DNA from: Humidesulfovibrio mexicanus
GTDB taxonomy: Bacteria > Desulfobacterota > Desulfovibrionia > Desulfovibrionales > Desulfovibrionaceae
DNA: 64,000 bases
Reading direction: 5' to 3'
Assembly: GCF_900188225.1 (NCBI RefSeq)
Contig: NZ_FZOC01000008.1
Location: 1-64,000 of the forward strand
The notes beneath the pieces were generated by a model. It was given only the letters and a program-made list of their open reading frames with translations. It did not search any database and had not been told where the DNA came from. Below, piece by piece: positions 26,666-35,946 of the stretch; position 1 is the first letter of the stretch; every line of letters starts with the position of its first letter. Position numbers and translations under genes: made by a program.

Positions 26666-27868
26666 ATGCGATCCGAAGTAAAATCAGCGCATGGCGCGCC
26701 AACTCCCGGCACGGCCAAGGCGCAGGCCGTCCACTTCGTTCTCGCCATCGGCATCGTCAGCCTGTTCGCGGACATGACGCACGAGGGCGCGCGGAGCATC
26801 GTCGGCCCCTTCCTCGCGGTCCTGGGCGCCAGCGCCACGGTCGTCGGCGTAGTCAGCGGGCTCGGTGAGCTCCTGGGCTACGCCGTGCGCTTCTTCTCCG
26901 GCCGGCTGGCCGACAGGACCGGGCAATACTGGACCCTGGCCATCGTCGGCTACTTCGTGAATCTTCTGGCCGTCCCGTTGCTGGCCCTGGCCGGGAACTG
27001 GGAATATGCGGCAGCGCTCCTGTTCATTGAGCGTACGGGCAGGGCCCTGCGCCAGCCCCCTCGCGACGTCATGCTCTCGTTCGCAGGCAGGCGCATGGGC
27101 GTGGGCTGGGCCTTCGCGATGCATGAGGTCATGGACCAGACCGGCGCCACCATCGGCCCCCTGCTCATGGCCACGGTGATGTACTGGCGCAGCGACTATC
27201 CGCTGAGCTTCGGGCTGCTGCTCATCCCGGCGATCCTGTCCCTGACCGCGCTGCTGTTCGCCCGACAGGCGTTTCCCCGGCCCAGGGAGCTTGAGACCAT
27301 CACTCCCGAACTCGACACGCGCGGAATGCCGCGGGCGTTCTGGCTCTTCCTGGCGGCGACGGGCTGCGTGGCCGCCGGGTTCGCTGACTATCCCCTGATC
27401 GCCTTCCATTTCCAGAAGACCGCGAGCATCCGGCCGGAACTCATTCCCGTCCTCTACGCCCTGGCCATGTGCGCGCACGCGCTGGGCGCCCTGCTCTGCG
27501 GCTGGCTGTACGCCCGCCTGGGTGTCAGAAGCGTCGTCGCCACGGCCCTGGTCGCCGTGCCCATGGCCCCGCTCGTCTTTCTGGGCGGCCCGGCAGCGGC
27601 CACAGTCGGCGCGGCCATCTGGGGCCTCGGCATGGGGGCACAGGAATCCCTGCTCAAGGCGGCTGTGGCGACCATGGCTCCGGTGCAACGGCGCGGCACG
27701 GCCTTCGGCGTCTACAACATGAGCTTCGGCATCGCCTGGTTCGCGGGCAGCGCGCTCATGGGCGTGCTGTACGACGCCTCCATCCCGTGGCTGGTGGCGT
27801 TCTCCGTCGCCGCGCAGGCGCTGGCGGTCCCTCTGCTGGCGCGCGCAAGCGCACGGATCGGGACATGA
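26666..27868 (+). CDS. MFS transporter, second of a pair
   Basis: The protein has 400 residues and about 12 hydrophobic segments. A short hydrophilic N-terminus precedes them, with GRLADRTGQYWTL after the second segment and FIERTGRALRQPPRDVML later. It differs clearly from the first MFS protein, so it is not a recent duplicate, but both begin with a similar ISFFTDF/VSLFADM segment. ATG 26666 lies 2 bases after the upstream stop. The tight spacing suggests translational coupling, and the two could form a heterodimer or handle related solutes. Confidence 0.85.
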   Translation: MRSEVKSAHGAPTPGTAKAQAVHFVLAIGIVSLFADMTHEGARSIVGPFLAVLGASATVVGVVSGLGELLGYAVRFFSGRLADRTGQYWTLAIVGYFVNLLAVPLLALAGNWEYAAALLFIERTGRALRQPPRDVMLSFAGRRMGVGWAFAMHEVMDQTGATIGPLLMATVMYWRSDYPLSFGLLLIPAILSLTALLFARQAFPRPRELETITPELDTRGMPRAFWLFLAATGCVAAGFADYPLIAFHFQKTASIRPELIPVLYALAMCAHALGALLCGWLYARLGVRSVVATALVAVPMAPLVFLGGPAAATVGAAIWGLGMGAQESLLKAAVATMAPVQRRGTAFGVYNMSFGIAWFAGSALMGVLYDASIPWLVAFSVAAQALAVPLLARASARIGT

Positions 27869-27918
27869 CGGGAGGCCACAAAAGGTTCAGGACCGGCAAC
27901 CACTGACGGAGACGACGC

Positions 27919-29406
27919 ATGGAGACGCCTGAGAAAATGGTGCTTCTGGAATTCCCCCTGTCCCGGGATCCCGAGCAGGACGAAAGCCCCCTGCGCACGG
28001 CGCGGCTCCTGCCGGGCTTCGACGCCCAGGCCGGTGAGTCCGGCCGTTGCCGGGTGCGCTGCGGCCTGGAGGAGGCCGCGGCTCTGCGCGACGTGGTCAT
28101 CGATCTCTGGGAGCAGATTCACGCGCGGCCAGGGGCGAAGCTGCTGCTGGACTCCCGGCCCATGGCCCCGGACGATCTGCGGCAGGCGCTGAAGATCCTG
28201 GACTGCGGCCGGGCCTACGACCAGGAGCGGCGCGGGGATGCCCACTGCGTCCCGCGCAGTGGTTGGGACTGGGGCTGCCTGTACCTCGCCGATGTCCCGC
28301 CGCAGGCCGGCGCGCAAGGCGTCGACCGCAAGGCGTTCAAGGAGGCGCTGGACCGTGAAGCCGAGACCCGCTGGCTCACCCTGTGCCCGCACTTCGACCA
28401 TGCCCGCGTGGCGGGCAAGGTGGATGCCCTGCCGGACGCGGCCCTGAACTCCCTGCCCAAGGACAGGCCGGCTGCGGCGAAGCCGGTGAAACTGGTGCTG
28501 TCGGCTCCCGGCGCGCCGCCCTCGGCCCCGGACCGGACGATCCAGATGACGACATATGCCGACGTGGGCGGCCTGGACGAGGTGGTGGCGACCCTGCGCG
28601 AAACCATTGAACTGCCCATCCGCCACCCGGAGGTGCTGCGGCGGCTGGGCGTGACGCCGCACCGGGGCGTGCTGCTCTTCGGTCCGCCGGGCTGCGGCAA
28701 GACGCTGCTCGCCCGGGCCGTGGCCTGCGAGAGCGGGGCGCGGTTCCTGCCGGTGAGCGGGCCGGAGCTCATCACCAAGTGGCACGGCGAGTCCGAGGAA
28801 AAGCTGCGCGAACTGTTCCAGCAAGCGCAGGAGGCTCAGCCGACCATCATCTTCTTCGACGAAATCGACGCCATCGCCCAGGCCCGCTCGTCGTCCGAGA
28901 GCCTGCGGCTGGACGCCCGGTTCACGGCCCAACTGCTCACGCTCATGGACGGCATCTACGACCTGGGGCGGGTGTTCATCCTGGCCGCCACCAACCGGCC
29001 GGACCTGCTGGACCAGGCGCTGCTGCGGCCCGGCCGCTTCGATGCGGTCATCGAGATTCCGCGACCGGATCAGGCGGGCCTCAAACGCATCCTGGAGATC
29101 CATGCGCGCAGGCTTCCACTCGCGGAAGGGGTGGACCTGGGCAAGGTGGCGCGCCGGATGGCCGGGCTCACCGGAGCGGACGTGGCCTATGTGGTGCGGG
29201 AGGCGGCCTACGCCTGCCTGCGCCGCTCCATGCCGCTGGGGGTGGCGCTGCGGGAGGCCGGGGCGTTTTCCGAGGCGACGCTGCGCAAGCTCAAGGTGTC
29301 CGAGGCGGATTTGCTGGCGGCGCTCGGGAAACTGCGGAAGCGGAACAAGGCGGTCCTGCAAGACCAGGACGACGGGGACGCTTCCGCCGCCAAACAGGAG
29401 GAATGA
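27919..29406 (+). CDS. AAA+ ATPase of the PAN/CDC48 type
   Basis: This 495-residue protein has an unrecognised N-terminal region (1 to about 205) and one classical AAA domain. The domain has YADVGGLDEV, Walker A GPPGCGKT near 255, the pore-loop segment KWHGESEE near 286, Walker B IIFFDEIDAI near 311, and the arginine-finger region RPGRFD. The C-terminus has a small helical lid and an acidic end. Such ATPases unfold or remodel protein substrates as hexamers. The N-terminal domain should select the substrate. It is placed directly before crcB (6 bases), so it may remodel or protect proteins in fluoride stress. Confidence 0.85.
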   Translation: METPEKMVLLEFPLSRDPEQDESPLRTARLLPGFDAQAGESGRCRVRCGLEEAAALRDVVIDLWEQIHARPGAKLLLDSRPMAPDDLRQALKILDCGRAYDQERRGDAHCVPRSGWDWGCLYLADVPPQAGAQGVDRKAFKEALDREAETRWLTLCPHFDHARVAGKVDALPDAALNSLPKDRPAAAKPVKLVLSAPGAPPSAPDRTIQMTTYADVGGLDEVVATLRETIELPIRHPEVLRRLGVTPHRGVLLFGPPGCGKTLLARAVACESGARFLPVSGPELITKWHGESEEKLRELFQQAQEAQPTIIFFDEIDAIAQARSSSESLRLDARFTAQLLTLMDGIYDLGRVFILAATNRPDLLDQALLRPGRFDAVIEIPRPDQAGLKRILEIHARRLPLAEGVDLGKVARRMAGLTGADVAYVVREAAYACLRRSMPLGVALREAGAFSEATLRKLKVSEADLLAALGKLRKRNKAVLQDQDDGDASAAKQEE

Positions 29407-29411
29407 GGTAG

Positions 29412-29786
29412 ATGCAGAAGATCTTGCTGCTGGCCGTGGCCGGGACGCTCGGCACCCTGGCCCGATACTGGCTGTCGGGCGCGGTGTACGGCGTCATGGG
29501 ACGCGATTTCCCCTGGGGGACCGCGGCGGTGAACCTGCTGGGCTGCCTGCTCTTCGGGCTGGCCTGGGTCATGGCCGACGAACGGCAGGTCATCGGGGGC
29601 GAGGCGCGGGTGGTGATCCTGGTGGGCTTCATGGGCGCGTTCACCACCTTCTCCTCGCTGGTCTTCGAAACCAGCGAGCTGATGCGCAGCGCGCAATGGG
29701 CCAGGGCGGCCCTGAACCTCGTGGGGCAGAACATCCTTGGCTTCGTGGCCTTCGCCATCGGGGCCGTCATCGGCCGGGTCATCTGA
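29412..29786 (+). CDS. crcB: Fluoride ion channel CrcB/Fluc
   Basis: The 124-residue protein is a complete Fluc channel with four hydrophobic segments. Family landmarks are present: GTLGTLARY with Arg18, the pore asparagine Asn41 in GTAAVNLLG, and the Phe/Thr box GFMGAFTTFSS (72-82). Fluc channels act as antiparallel dimers in the inner membrane and let fluoride leave the cell. It lies within the run behind riboswitch 2, the classical setting for this gene. The next gene encodes a DUF190 protein, a frequent neighbour of crcB. Confidence 0.95.
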   Translation: MQKILLLAVAGTLGTLARYWLSGAVYGVMGRDFPWGTAAVNLLGCLLFGLAWVMADERQVIGGEARVVILVGFMGAFTTFSSLVFETSELMRSAQWARAALNLVGQNILGFVAFAIGAVIGRVI

Positions 29787-29814
29787 CGCCCGCGCCACAG
29801 TAAGGAGGGACAAC

Positions 29815-31059
29815 ATGAAGATTCGCGGAGAGGCCGAGGTGCTGCGCGTCTACATCGGGGACAGCGACCGCCTGGGCGGACGGCTCCTGCATGAGGCCAT
29901 CGTGGAGGAGGCCCGCCGGCGCGGCATGGCCGGCGCAACGGTGATGCACGGCGTCATCGGGTTCGGGGCTAACAGCCTGGTGCACACGGCCAAGATACTG
30001 CGGCTCTCGGAGGACCTGCCCGTGGTGGTCGAGATCGTGGACAAACCTGACCGCATCGCCGCGTTCGTGCCCATCCTGGAGGACATGGTGGGCGAGGGAA
30101 CCATCACCCGCCACACGGTGCAGGCCGTCTTCAACTGCACCATGCGCGTGCGCGAGGTCATGACCTCCGACGTGGCCACCGTCACGCCGGACACGCCGCT
30201 TTCCGAGGTGCTGCAACTGCTTTTGGACAAGGGCATCAAGGCCGTGCCGGTGGTCCAGGGACACAAGGTGGCGGGCATGGTCACCGGCGGAGACCTGCTC
30301 AAGCGGGCGGGCATGGGGCTGCGGGTCAGCCTGCACGGCGAACTGCCCCAAGAACTTCAGGGTGAGCAAGTCCGCAAGCTCAACGTCCTGGGCAAGACCG
30401 CTCGCGACGTCATGAGCTTCCCCGCAGTGACGGTGAACATCCGCGCCCGCGTGCCCGACGCCGCCGCGCTCATGGCCGCGAAGAAGCTCAAGCGCCTGCC
30501 CGTGGTGGACGACACCGGCGACCTGTGCGGCATCCTGAGCCGCGTCGACATCCTCAAGACCATCGCCACGGCCACCGCCGTGTCCGACGAGCTGCACCCG
30601 CAACTGCCGCAAGGACTGAACCTCACCGCCGGCGACGTGATGATCCGGGACGTTCCGACGGCCACGCCCGACACGCCTCTGGAGGAGGCCCTGAACAAGC
30701 TCGTGGCCACTCCGTTGCGCCGCGTGGTGGTGGTGGACGGGGAGCGCCGCGTGGTGGGCATCGTGCTGGACCGGGAGCTCATCCGGCGCTTCAGCCAGCA
30801 GGAGAAGCCAGGACTCCTGCGCACCCTGGCCGATCTCCTCACGCCCGGGGCGACCACGGGACGGATCACCGGGGTCACCGTACGCGAGGCCATGCGGCCC
30901 GACGTGTTCCTGGTGCAGGAGGACGCGCCGCTCACCGAGGTGTTGCAACGCATGGTGGAGACCGGCGGCAAGCGCCTCGTGGTGCTCGACGTCGACGGAC
31001 GTCTGCGCGGCATGGTGGACCGGGACACCGTGCTCAAGGTCATCGGGGGAACGCAGTGA
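29815..31059 (+). CDS. DUF190 domain fused to four CBS domains
   Basis: The 414-residue protein joins an N-terminal DUF190 domain (about 1-108, with GEAEVLRVYIGDSDR) to four CBS motifs. These start near 113 (VREVMTSD), 195 (ARDVMSF), 275 (AGDVMIRDV) and 350 (VREAMRPD) and form two Bateman modules. CBS modules bind adenine nucleotides and sense energy state. DUF190 proteins accompany CrcB in many genomes. AAGGAGG precedes ATG 29815. The fusion could couple channel or transporter activity to the ATP/AMP level. The exact role is unproven. Confidence 0.85.
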   Translation: MKIRGEAEVLRVYIGDSDRLGGRLLHEAIVEEARRRGMAGATVMHGVIGFGANSLVHTAKILRLSEDLPVVVEIVDKPDRIAAFVPILEDMVGEGTITRHTVQAVFNCTMRVREVMTSDVATVTPDTPLSEVLQLLLDKGIKAVPVVQGHKVAGMVTGGDLLKRAGMGLRVSLHGELPQELQGEQVRKLNVLGKTARDVMSFPAVTVNIRARVPDAAALMAAKKLKRLPVVDDTGDLCGILSRVDILKTIATATAVSDELHPQLPQGLNLTAGDVMIRDVPTATPDTPLEEALNKLVATPLRRVVVVDGERRVVGIVLDRELIRRFSQQEKPGLLRTLADLLTPGATTGRITGVTVREAMRPDVFLVQEDAPLTEVLQRMVETGGKRLVVLDVDGRLRGMVDRDTVLKVIGGTQ

Positions 31060-31637
31060 GACGAAGACGCAGATCTCGCCGCGGCTGGAGGGCGTGGAGC
31101 ATCGCCACGGCCCTGCTCCTGGTCCTGTGCGGCGGGTTCTGGCTCGGTGTGCGCGGGCCGGACAATCTCCACGCCGTGGCGGACGGGATGGTCTATCGCT
31201 CTGCCCAGATGGACGCGGCCACGCTCCGCCACACCATCCGGGAAAAGGGAATCAAGGCGATCCTCAACCTCCGCGGAGAGAAGCCCGGCTCCAATTGGTA
31301 CAGGAAGGAGATGGAGGCGGCGCAAGCGGCCGACGTGCTGCTCTTGAATCATGGGCTTTCGGCACAGCGCGAGGTCTCGCCCGACGAGCTGGAGGACGTT
31401 TTGCGGCTTATGGACCGCGCGCCCAAGCCGCTTCTGGTCCATTGCGAAGGAGGCTCGGACCGCACGGGGCTGGTCATCGCTGCCTGGGTCTTCTCACGCG
31501 GTCATCGGCCGACTGAGGAGGCCTACAAGCAGCTATCCCTGCGCTACGGGCACTTCCCCTACCTCTGGAGCAACACCGACGCCATGGACAAGAGCTTCTG
31601 GAACTACGTGCGCCAAGCTGCGGGCACGCCGCGGTAA
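31056..31637 (+). CDS. Membrane-anchored dual-specificity/tyrosine phosphatase-like protein
   Basis: The 193-residue protein begins with a very basic stretch and one hydrophobic anchor (IATALLLVLCGGFWLG, about 16-31). A cysteine-based phosphatase domain follows, with the P-loop HCEGGSDRTG (Cys130, Arg136). The domain should face the periplasm. Start is GTG 31056, overlapping the stop of the CBS gene in GTGA. Proteins of this kind may dephosphorylate proteins or inositol/lipid phosphates. It sits between the CBS and fatty-acid-modifying genes of the fluoride run. Confidence 0.8.
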   Translation: MRRRRRSRRGWRAWSIATALLLVLCGGFWLGVRGPDNLHAVADGMVYRSAQMDAATLRHTIREKGIKAILNLRGEKPGSNWYRKEMEAAQAADVLLLNHGLSAQREVSPDELEDVLRLMDRAPKPLLVHCEGGSDRTGLVIAAWVFSRGHRPTEEAYKQLSLRYGHFPYLWSNTDAMDKSFWNYVRQAAGTPR

Positions 31638-31699
31638 AGGGCACGGCTGAGCGATTCTCGGCGTCCCAGGCGGACGCCCGCATCCGGGAAGGTGATCGC

Positions 31700-32815
31700 A
31701 TGTCGGAATCCAAGTCGTTCTTTACCGGGCTTCTGGCCAGCGCCGGCGTCACGGTGGACGGCCCCAACCCCTGGGACATCCACGTGCACGACGAGCGCCT
31801 GTATCCGAGCGTGCTGGCGCGCAGGAACCTCGCCTTGGGAGAGGCCTACACGGCGGGCTGGTGGGACTGCGAACGCATCGACGAATTCATCCAACGCGTG
31901 CTCGCCAGCGGCGCGGCGATGCGCGTCAAGGGCGGGCTGCGCCTGGCCTGCTCGCTTCTACCGGCCTACGTGCTGAACCTGCAGTCCCCGGCGCGCGCGC
32001 AGGTGGTGGCCCGGCGGCACTATGACCTGGGCAACGAGCTCTTCACCGCCTTTCTGGACCCCTACCTGCAGTATAGCTGCGCCTATTTCAAGGACACGGC
32101 CGACCTGGCCGAGGCCCAGCAGCGCAAGCTGCGTCTCATTTGCGCCAAGCTGGGCTTGAGGCAGGGCGAGCGGCTGTTGGACATCGGCTGCGGCTGGGGC
32201 GGTCTGGCGAAGTTCGCGGCCGAACAATTCGGCGTGAGCGTGGTGGGCGTGAACATCTCGGCGCGGCAGATCGCCTATGCGCGGGAGTTCTGCGCCGGCC
32301 TGCCGGTGGAGATACGCGCCTGCGACTACCGCGAACTCGACGAACCCTTCGACAAGATCGTGTCCGTGGGCATGTTCGAGCACGTGGGCGGCAGGAACTA
32401 CAAGACCTTCATGGACGTGGTGGCACGCTGCCTCAAGCCCGGCGGGGTGTTTCTCCTGCACACCATCGGCGGCAACGTCTCCGCGCACAGTTGCGACCCC
32501 TGGATAGCCAAGTACATCTTCCCCAATGGCATGCTGCCGAGCATCGCGCAGATCGCCCGCGCGGCCGAAGGTCGGCTGGTCATGGAGGACTGGCACAACC
32601 TGGGGCCGCATTACGATCCCACGCTCATGGCCTGGCTGGACAACTTCCGCGCCGCTTGGCCCCGCCTGCGCGAGGCGTACGGCGAGGGCTTCCGGCGCAT
32701 GTGGGAGTACTACCTGCAGTGCTGCGCCGGGGCCTTCCGCGCGCGCGACATCCAGCTCTGGCAGGTCGTGTTCGGAACGCCCGGAAGCGTCCAGCCGCGC
32801 TGCCGCTGGGGATGA
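31700..32815 (+). CDS. cfa: Cyclopropane-fatty-acyl-phospholipid synthase
   Basis: The 371-residue enzyme methylenates the double bonds of membrane phospholipids using S-adenosylmethionine. Clear marks are YSCAYFKDT with the conserved Cys, the SAM-binding [14 protein letters not shown], and SVGMFEHVG. The length matches bacterial Cfa. A weak ribosome-binding sequence (GGGAAGGTGATCGC) precedes ATG 31700. Cyclopropanation lowers proton and acid permeability of membranes. Because HF crosses membranes and acidifies the cell, its place in this run makes sense, but that link is inference. Confidence 0.92.
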   Translation: MSESKSFFTGLLASAGVTVDGPNPWDIHVHDERLYPSVLARRNLALGEAYTAGWWDCERIDEFIQRVLASGAAMRVKGGLRLACSLLPAYVLNLQSPARAQVVARRHYDLGNELFTAFLDPYLQYSCAYFKDTADLAEAQQRKLRLICAKLGLRQGERLLDIGCGWGGLAKFAAEQFGVSVVGVNISARQIAYAREFCAGLPVEIRACDYRELDEPFDKIVSVGMFEHVGGRNYKTFMDVVARCLKPGGVFLLHTIGGNVSAHSCDPWIAKYIFPNGMLPSIAQIARAAEGRLVMEDWHNLGPHYDPTLMAWLDNFRAAWPRLREAYGEGFRRMWEYYLQCCAGAFRARDIQLWQVVFGTPGSVQPRCRWG

Positions 32816-32901
32816 ACGGCGAGACGGCCCCGGTCGCGGGGCAAGGAATGGGCGTGAAAACGGCTCACCCGAATTCTCACAATCAACTCAAGGAGCGGAG
32901 C

Positions 32902-34167
32902 ATGAACAGAAGTATCAGGAGCATCGACGCCATGGAGATTCTGGATTCGCGCGGCAACCCCACGGTGCGCGTGTTCGTGGAGCTGGAGGGCGGCGTGCGG
33001 GTGGCGGCGTCCGTGCCCTCCGGGGCCTCCACCGGAGAGAACGAGGCCGTGGAGCTGCGCGACGGCGACCCCAAGCGCTACGGCGGCAAGGGCGTGCAAA
33101 AGGCCGTGGCCAACGTCCGCAACAGCATCGCTCCCGTGCTGCTCGGCATGGACAGCGCCAAGCAGGCAGAGATCGATCGGCTCATGATCGAGCTGGACGG
33201 CACGCCGACCAAGGCCAAGCTCGGAGCCAACGCCATCCTGGGCGTGTCCATGGCCGTGGCCCGCGCCGCAGCCCAGGCCAGCGGCTTGCCGCTCTACGCC
33301 TACCTGGGCGGCTCCGGCGCTGTGCGTGTCCCGGTCCCCATGATGAATGTCCTGAACGGCGGCAAGCACGCGGACAACAGCGTGGACTTCCAGGAGTTCA
33401 TGATCGCGCCCATCGGCGCTCCCTGCTTCGCCGAGGCCCTGCGCTATGGATCGGAGACCTTCCACGCGCTCAAGGGCATCCTGAAGAAGATAGGCCTCGC
33501 CACCTCCGTGGGCGACGAGGGCGGCTTCGCGCCCAATCTGCGCAGCAACGAGGAGGCCTGCGAGGTCATTCTGGAGGCCATCCAGACGGCCGGCTACACG
33601 CCGGGCAAGGACGTGGCCCTGGCCATCGACCCGGCGGCCTCGTCCTTTGCCGAGAACGGCGCATACAACCTCAGGAAGTCCGGCCAGGGGGTGAAGACCA
33701 GCGCGGAGATGGTGGCGCTGTGGAAGGCCTGGGCGGACACGTATCCCATCATCCTGCTGGAGGACGGCCTGGACGAAAACGACTGGAGCGGCTTCGCGGC
33801 CCTGACCAGGGAGCTCGGCGAGCGCATCCAGATCATGGGCGACGACATCTACGTCACCAACGCGAGCTTCGTCGCGCGCGGCATCCGCGAGAAGGCCAGC
33901 AACTCCGTGCTCATCAAGCTGAACCAGATCGGCACCGTCACCGAGACCATGGAGACCGTGCAGCTCTGCCGAAAGGCTGGCTGGACCACTCTCATGTCCC
34001 ACCGCTCGGGCGAGACCGAGGACTCCTTCCTGGCTGACTTCGCCGTGGCCATGGACGGCGGCCAGATCAAGTCCGGCTCGGTGTGCCGCAGCGAACGTCT
34101 GTGCAAGTACAACCGGTTCCTGGAGATCGAGCGGGAGCTTGGCGGCGCGGCCAAGTTCGGACGGTAG
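32902..34167 (+). CDS. eno: Enolase
   Basis: The 421-residue enolase converts 2-phosphoglycerate to phosphoenolpyruvate. Catalytic and Mg-binding residues are all visible: His156 and Glu165 in [12 protein letters not shown], Glu206 in GDEGG, Asp243, Glu287 in LEDGL, Asp314 in GDDIYVT, Lys339, and the SHRSGETED loop. Enolase is a classic fluoride-sensitive enzyme, inhibited by a fluoride-phosphate-magnesium complex, and occurs in fluoride regulons. AAGGAGCGG precedes ATG 32902. This copy is most likely a second, induced one beside a housekeeping gene elsewhere. Whether it is less sensitive to fluoride cannot be read here. Confidence 0.95.
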   Translation: MNRSIRSIDAMEILDSRGNPTVRVFVELEGGVRVAASVPSGASTGENEAVELRDGDPKRYGGKGVQKAVANVRNSIAPVLLGMDSAKQAEIDRLMIELDGTPTKAKLGANAILGVSMAVARAAAQASGLPLYAYLGGSGAVRVPVPMMNVLNGGKHADNSVDFQEFMIAPIGAPCFAEALRYGSETFHALKGILKKIGLATSVGDEGGFAPNLRSNEEACEVILEAIQTAGYTPGKDVALAIDPAASSFAENGAYNLRKSGQGVKTSAEMVALWKAWADTYPIILLEDGLDENDWSGFAALTRELGERIQIMGDDIYVTNASFVARGIREKASNSVLIKLNQIGTVTETMETVQLCRKAGWTTLMSHRSGETEDSFLADFAVAMDGGQIKSGSVCRSERLCKYNRFLEIERELGGAAKFGR

Positions 34168-34209
34168 CGCCGCCGCCACGGACACGCACCTCAAGATTAG
34201 GAGCACGCC

Positions 34210-35421
34210 ATGACCGAAACCTGGTTTCTGGCCACGATCTGGATCGGGCTCGCCCTGCTGGCGACCCTGCTGTCCATCTGGTTCCGCGTCGCCACGGCGC
34301 TCTCGGAGATCGTCGTGGGCACCGTGGCGCAGATGGTGCTGGGGGCCGTGCTCGGCTCCTCGCTTGGCGTGGGGGATTCCTGGATCAGGTTCCTCTCCGG
34401 CACCGGGGCCATCCTCCTGACCTTCCTGGCGGGCGCGGAACTCGACCCGGCCATCTTCCGGCAGAAATGGAAGGAGGCCACGGCCGTGGGGCTCCTGAGC
34501 TTCCTCGCGCCGTTCTTCGGCTGCGCGGCGGCGGCCCACTGGCTTCTCGGCTGGAGCGCCACGGCGAGCTGGCTGACCGGCGTGGCCCTGTCCACGACCT
34601 CGGTGGCAGTGGTCTACGCGGTCATGCTGGAGTTCGGCCTGAACAAGACCGAATTCGGCAAGACGCTTTTGGCCGCGTGCTTCGTCACGGACCTGGGCAC
34701 TGTGGTGGCCCTGGGCCTGATCTTCGCCCCCTTCACCCTGCGCACGCTGGCCTTCGCCGGGGTGGGCACGGCGGTGTTCCTCGTGCTGCCGTGGGTCACG
34801 GTCCGGTTCTTCGCAAGGTATGGCGGGCGGCCATCCGAACTTGAGGCCAAGTACCTGCTCCTGCTGCTCTTCGGCCTCGGGGGCCTTGCCGCCTGGGCCG
34901 AGAGCGAGGCGGTGCTTCCGGCCTACCTCATCGGCATGGTCCTGGCCGGAACCGTGGGCAAGGACCACGCGCTCATCCGTCGGCTGCGCACCCTGACCTT
35001 CGGCCTGCTCACGCCGTTTTACTTCATCCGGGCCGGCTCACTCGTCTCGGTTTCCGCCCTGGCCGCAGCGCCCATGATTTTCGTGGCGCTGCTACTCGTC
35101 AAGGTGGCGACAAAGCTGACCTCCGTATATCCCATCACCCGGTTCTTTCAGAACTCCAGGCAGGAAGGCATGTACTCGACCATGCTCATGTCCACCGGCC
35201 TGACATTCGGCAGCATCGCGGCGCTCTTCGGTTTGAACAAGGGCATCATCGACGACGCCCAGTACTCCTATCTGGTCGCGACGGTCATCGCCAGCGCCGT
35301 GGTGCCCACCCTCATCGCCAACAAGTTTTTCCTGCCGCGCCACCTGCTCCGGGCCGGGGCTGGCAGGACCATCGTCATTCCCCCGCAGCAACCCCTCACC
35401 GCGCAAGGAGACACCCCATGA
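34210..35421 (+). CDS. CPA2-family cation:proton antiporter
   Basis: The 403-residue membrane protein has about 12 hydrophobic segments and matches monovalent cation:proton antiporters of the CPA2/KefB type. It has LTFLAGAELDPAIF in the first half and VTDLGTVVALG near the middle, the latter with the acidic residue expected in the ion path. No C-terminal TrkA/RCK domain is present. It overlaps the following UspA gene by 4 bases. Sodium-proton antiporters occur in fluoride regulons and probably counter acidification brought by HF entry. Confidence 0.88.
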   Translation: MTETWFLATIWIGLALLATLLSIWFRVATALSEIVVGTVAQMVLGAVLGSSLGVGDSWIRFLSGTGAILLTFLAGAELDPAIFRQKWKEATAVGLLSFLAPFFGCAAAAHWLLGWSATASWLTGVALSTTSVAVVYAVMLEFGLNKTEFGKTLLAACFVTDLGTVVALGLIFAPFTLRTLAFAGVGTAVFLVLPWVTVRFFARYGGRPSELEAKYLLLLLFGLGGLAAWAESEAVLPAYLIGMVLAGTVGKDHALIRRLRTLTFGLLTPFYFIRAGSLVSVSALAAAPMIFVALLLVKVATKLTSVYPITRFFQNSRQEGMYSTMLMSTGLTFGSIAALFGLNKGIIDDAQYSYLVATVIASAVVPTLIANKFFLPRHLLRAGAGRTIVIPPQQPLTAQGDTP

Positions 35422-35834
35422 TCAAAAAGCTGATTGTCGCCTACGACGCCTCGCCCCAGTCCGAAAAGGCGTTCGATTTCGGCCTGGGTCTCGCCGCGAA
35501 GTTCGCGGCGGAACTCATCGTCTGCTCCGTCGCCACCCTGCCCGAGCCTCCGGTGAGCGTGGAGATATCGGCCGTGCTGGACCACGCGGAGGAGTTCTAC
35601 AAGAAGCACTTCACCCGGCTGGCGGCCCGAGCAGCGGCGGGCGGCATCACCCCGCGCTTTGAGCTCAAGGTAGGCCACCCGGCGGAGCAAATCATCCTCC
35701 TGGCCGAGGAGGAAGGGGTGCAGATGATCGTAATGGGGCACCGGGGCAACACACTCGTGGAGAAGTGGATGCTCGGCTCCGTGTGCCGGCGGGTGATCAA
35801 CTACGCCAACTGCACCGTGTCCGTGGTCCGCTGA
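35418..35834 (+). CDS. Universal stress protein (UspA family)
   Basis: The 138-residue protein is a single-domain Usp with a complete nucleotide-binding signature, GHRGNTLVEKWMLGS (G-x2-G-x9-G-S), and a C-terminal NCTVSVVR strand. Its ATG overlaps the antiporter stop (ATGA), so translation is coupled. Fusions and neighbours of Usp with CPA2 antiporters are common; here it may regulate the antiporter by nucleotide binding. It differs from the first Usp of the island at 23540. Confidence 0.9.
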   Translation: MIKKLIVAYDASPQSEKAFDFGLGLAAKFAAELIVCSVATLPEPPVSVEISAVLDHAEEFYKKHFTRLAARAAAGGITPRFELKVGHPAEQIILLAEEEGVQMIVMGHRGNTLVEKWMLGSVCRRVINYANCTVSVVR

Positions 35835-35946
35835 ACACAAACGGCGGATTGGCTGAAGGCGAAAGGGGAGCGCCACGCTCCCAGGTCGGCCGCGCCGTGC
35901 GGCACGCGAGGGCGCCGGTCCGGCGCCAGTCACCAGGAGGCACTCC

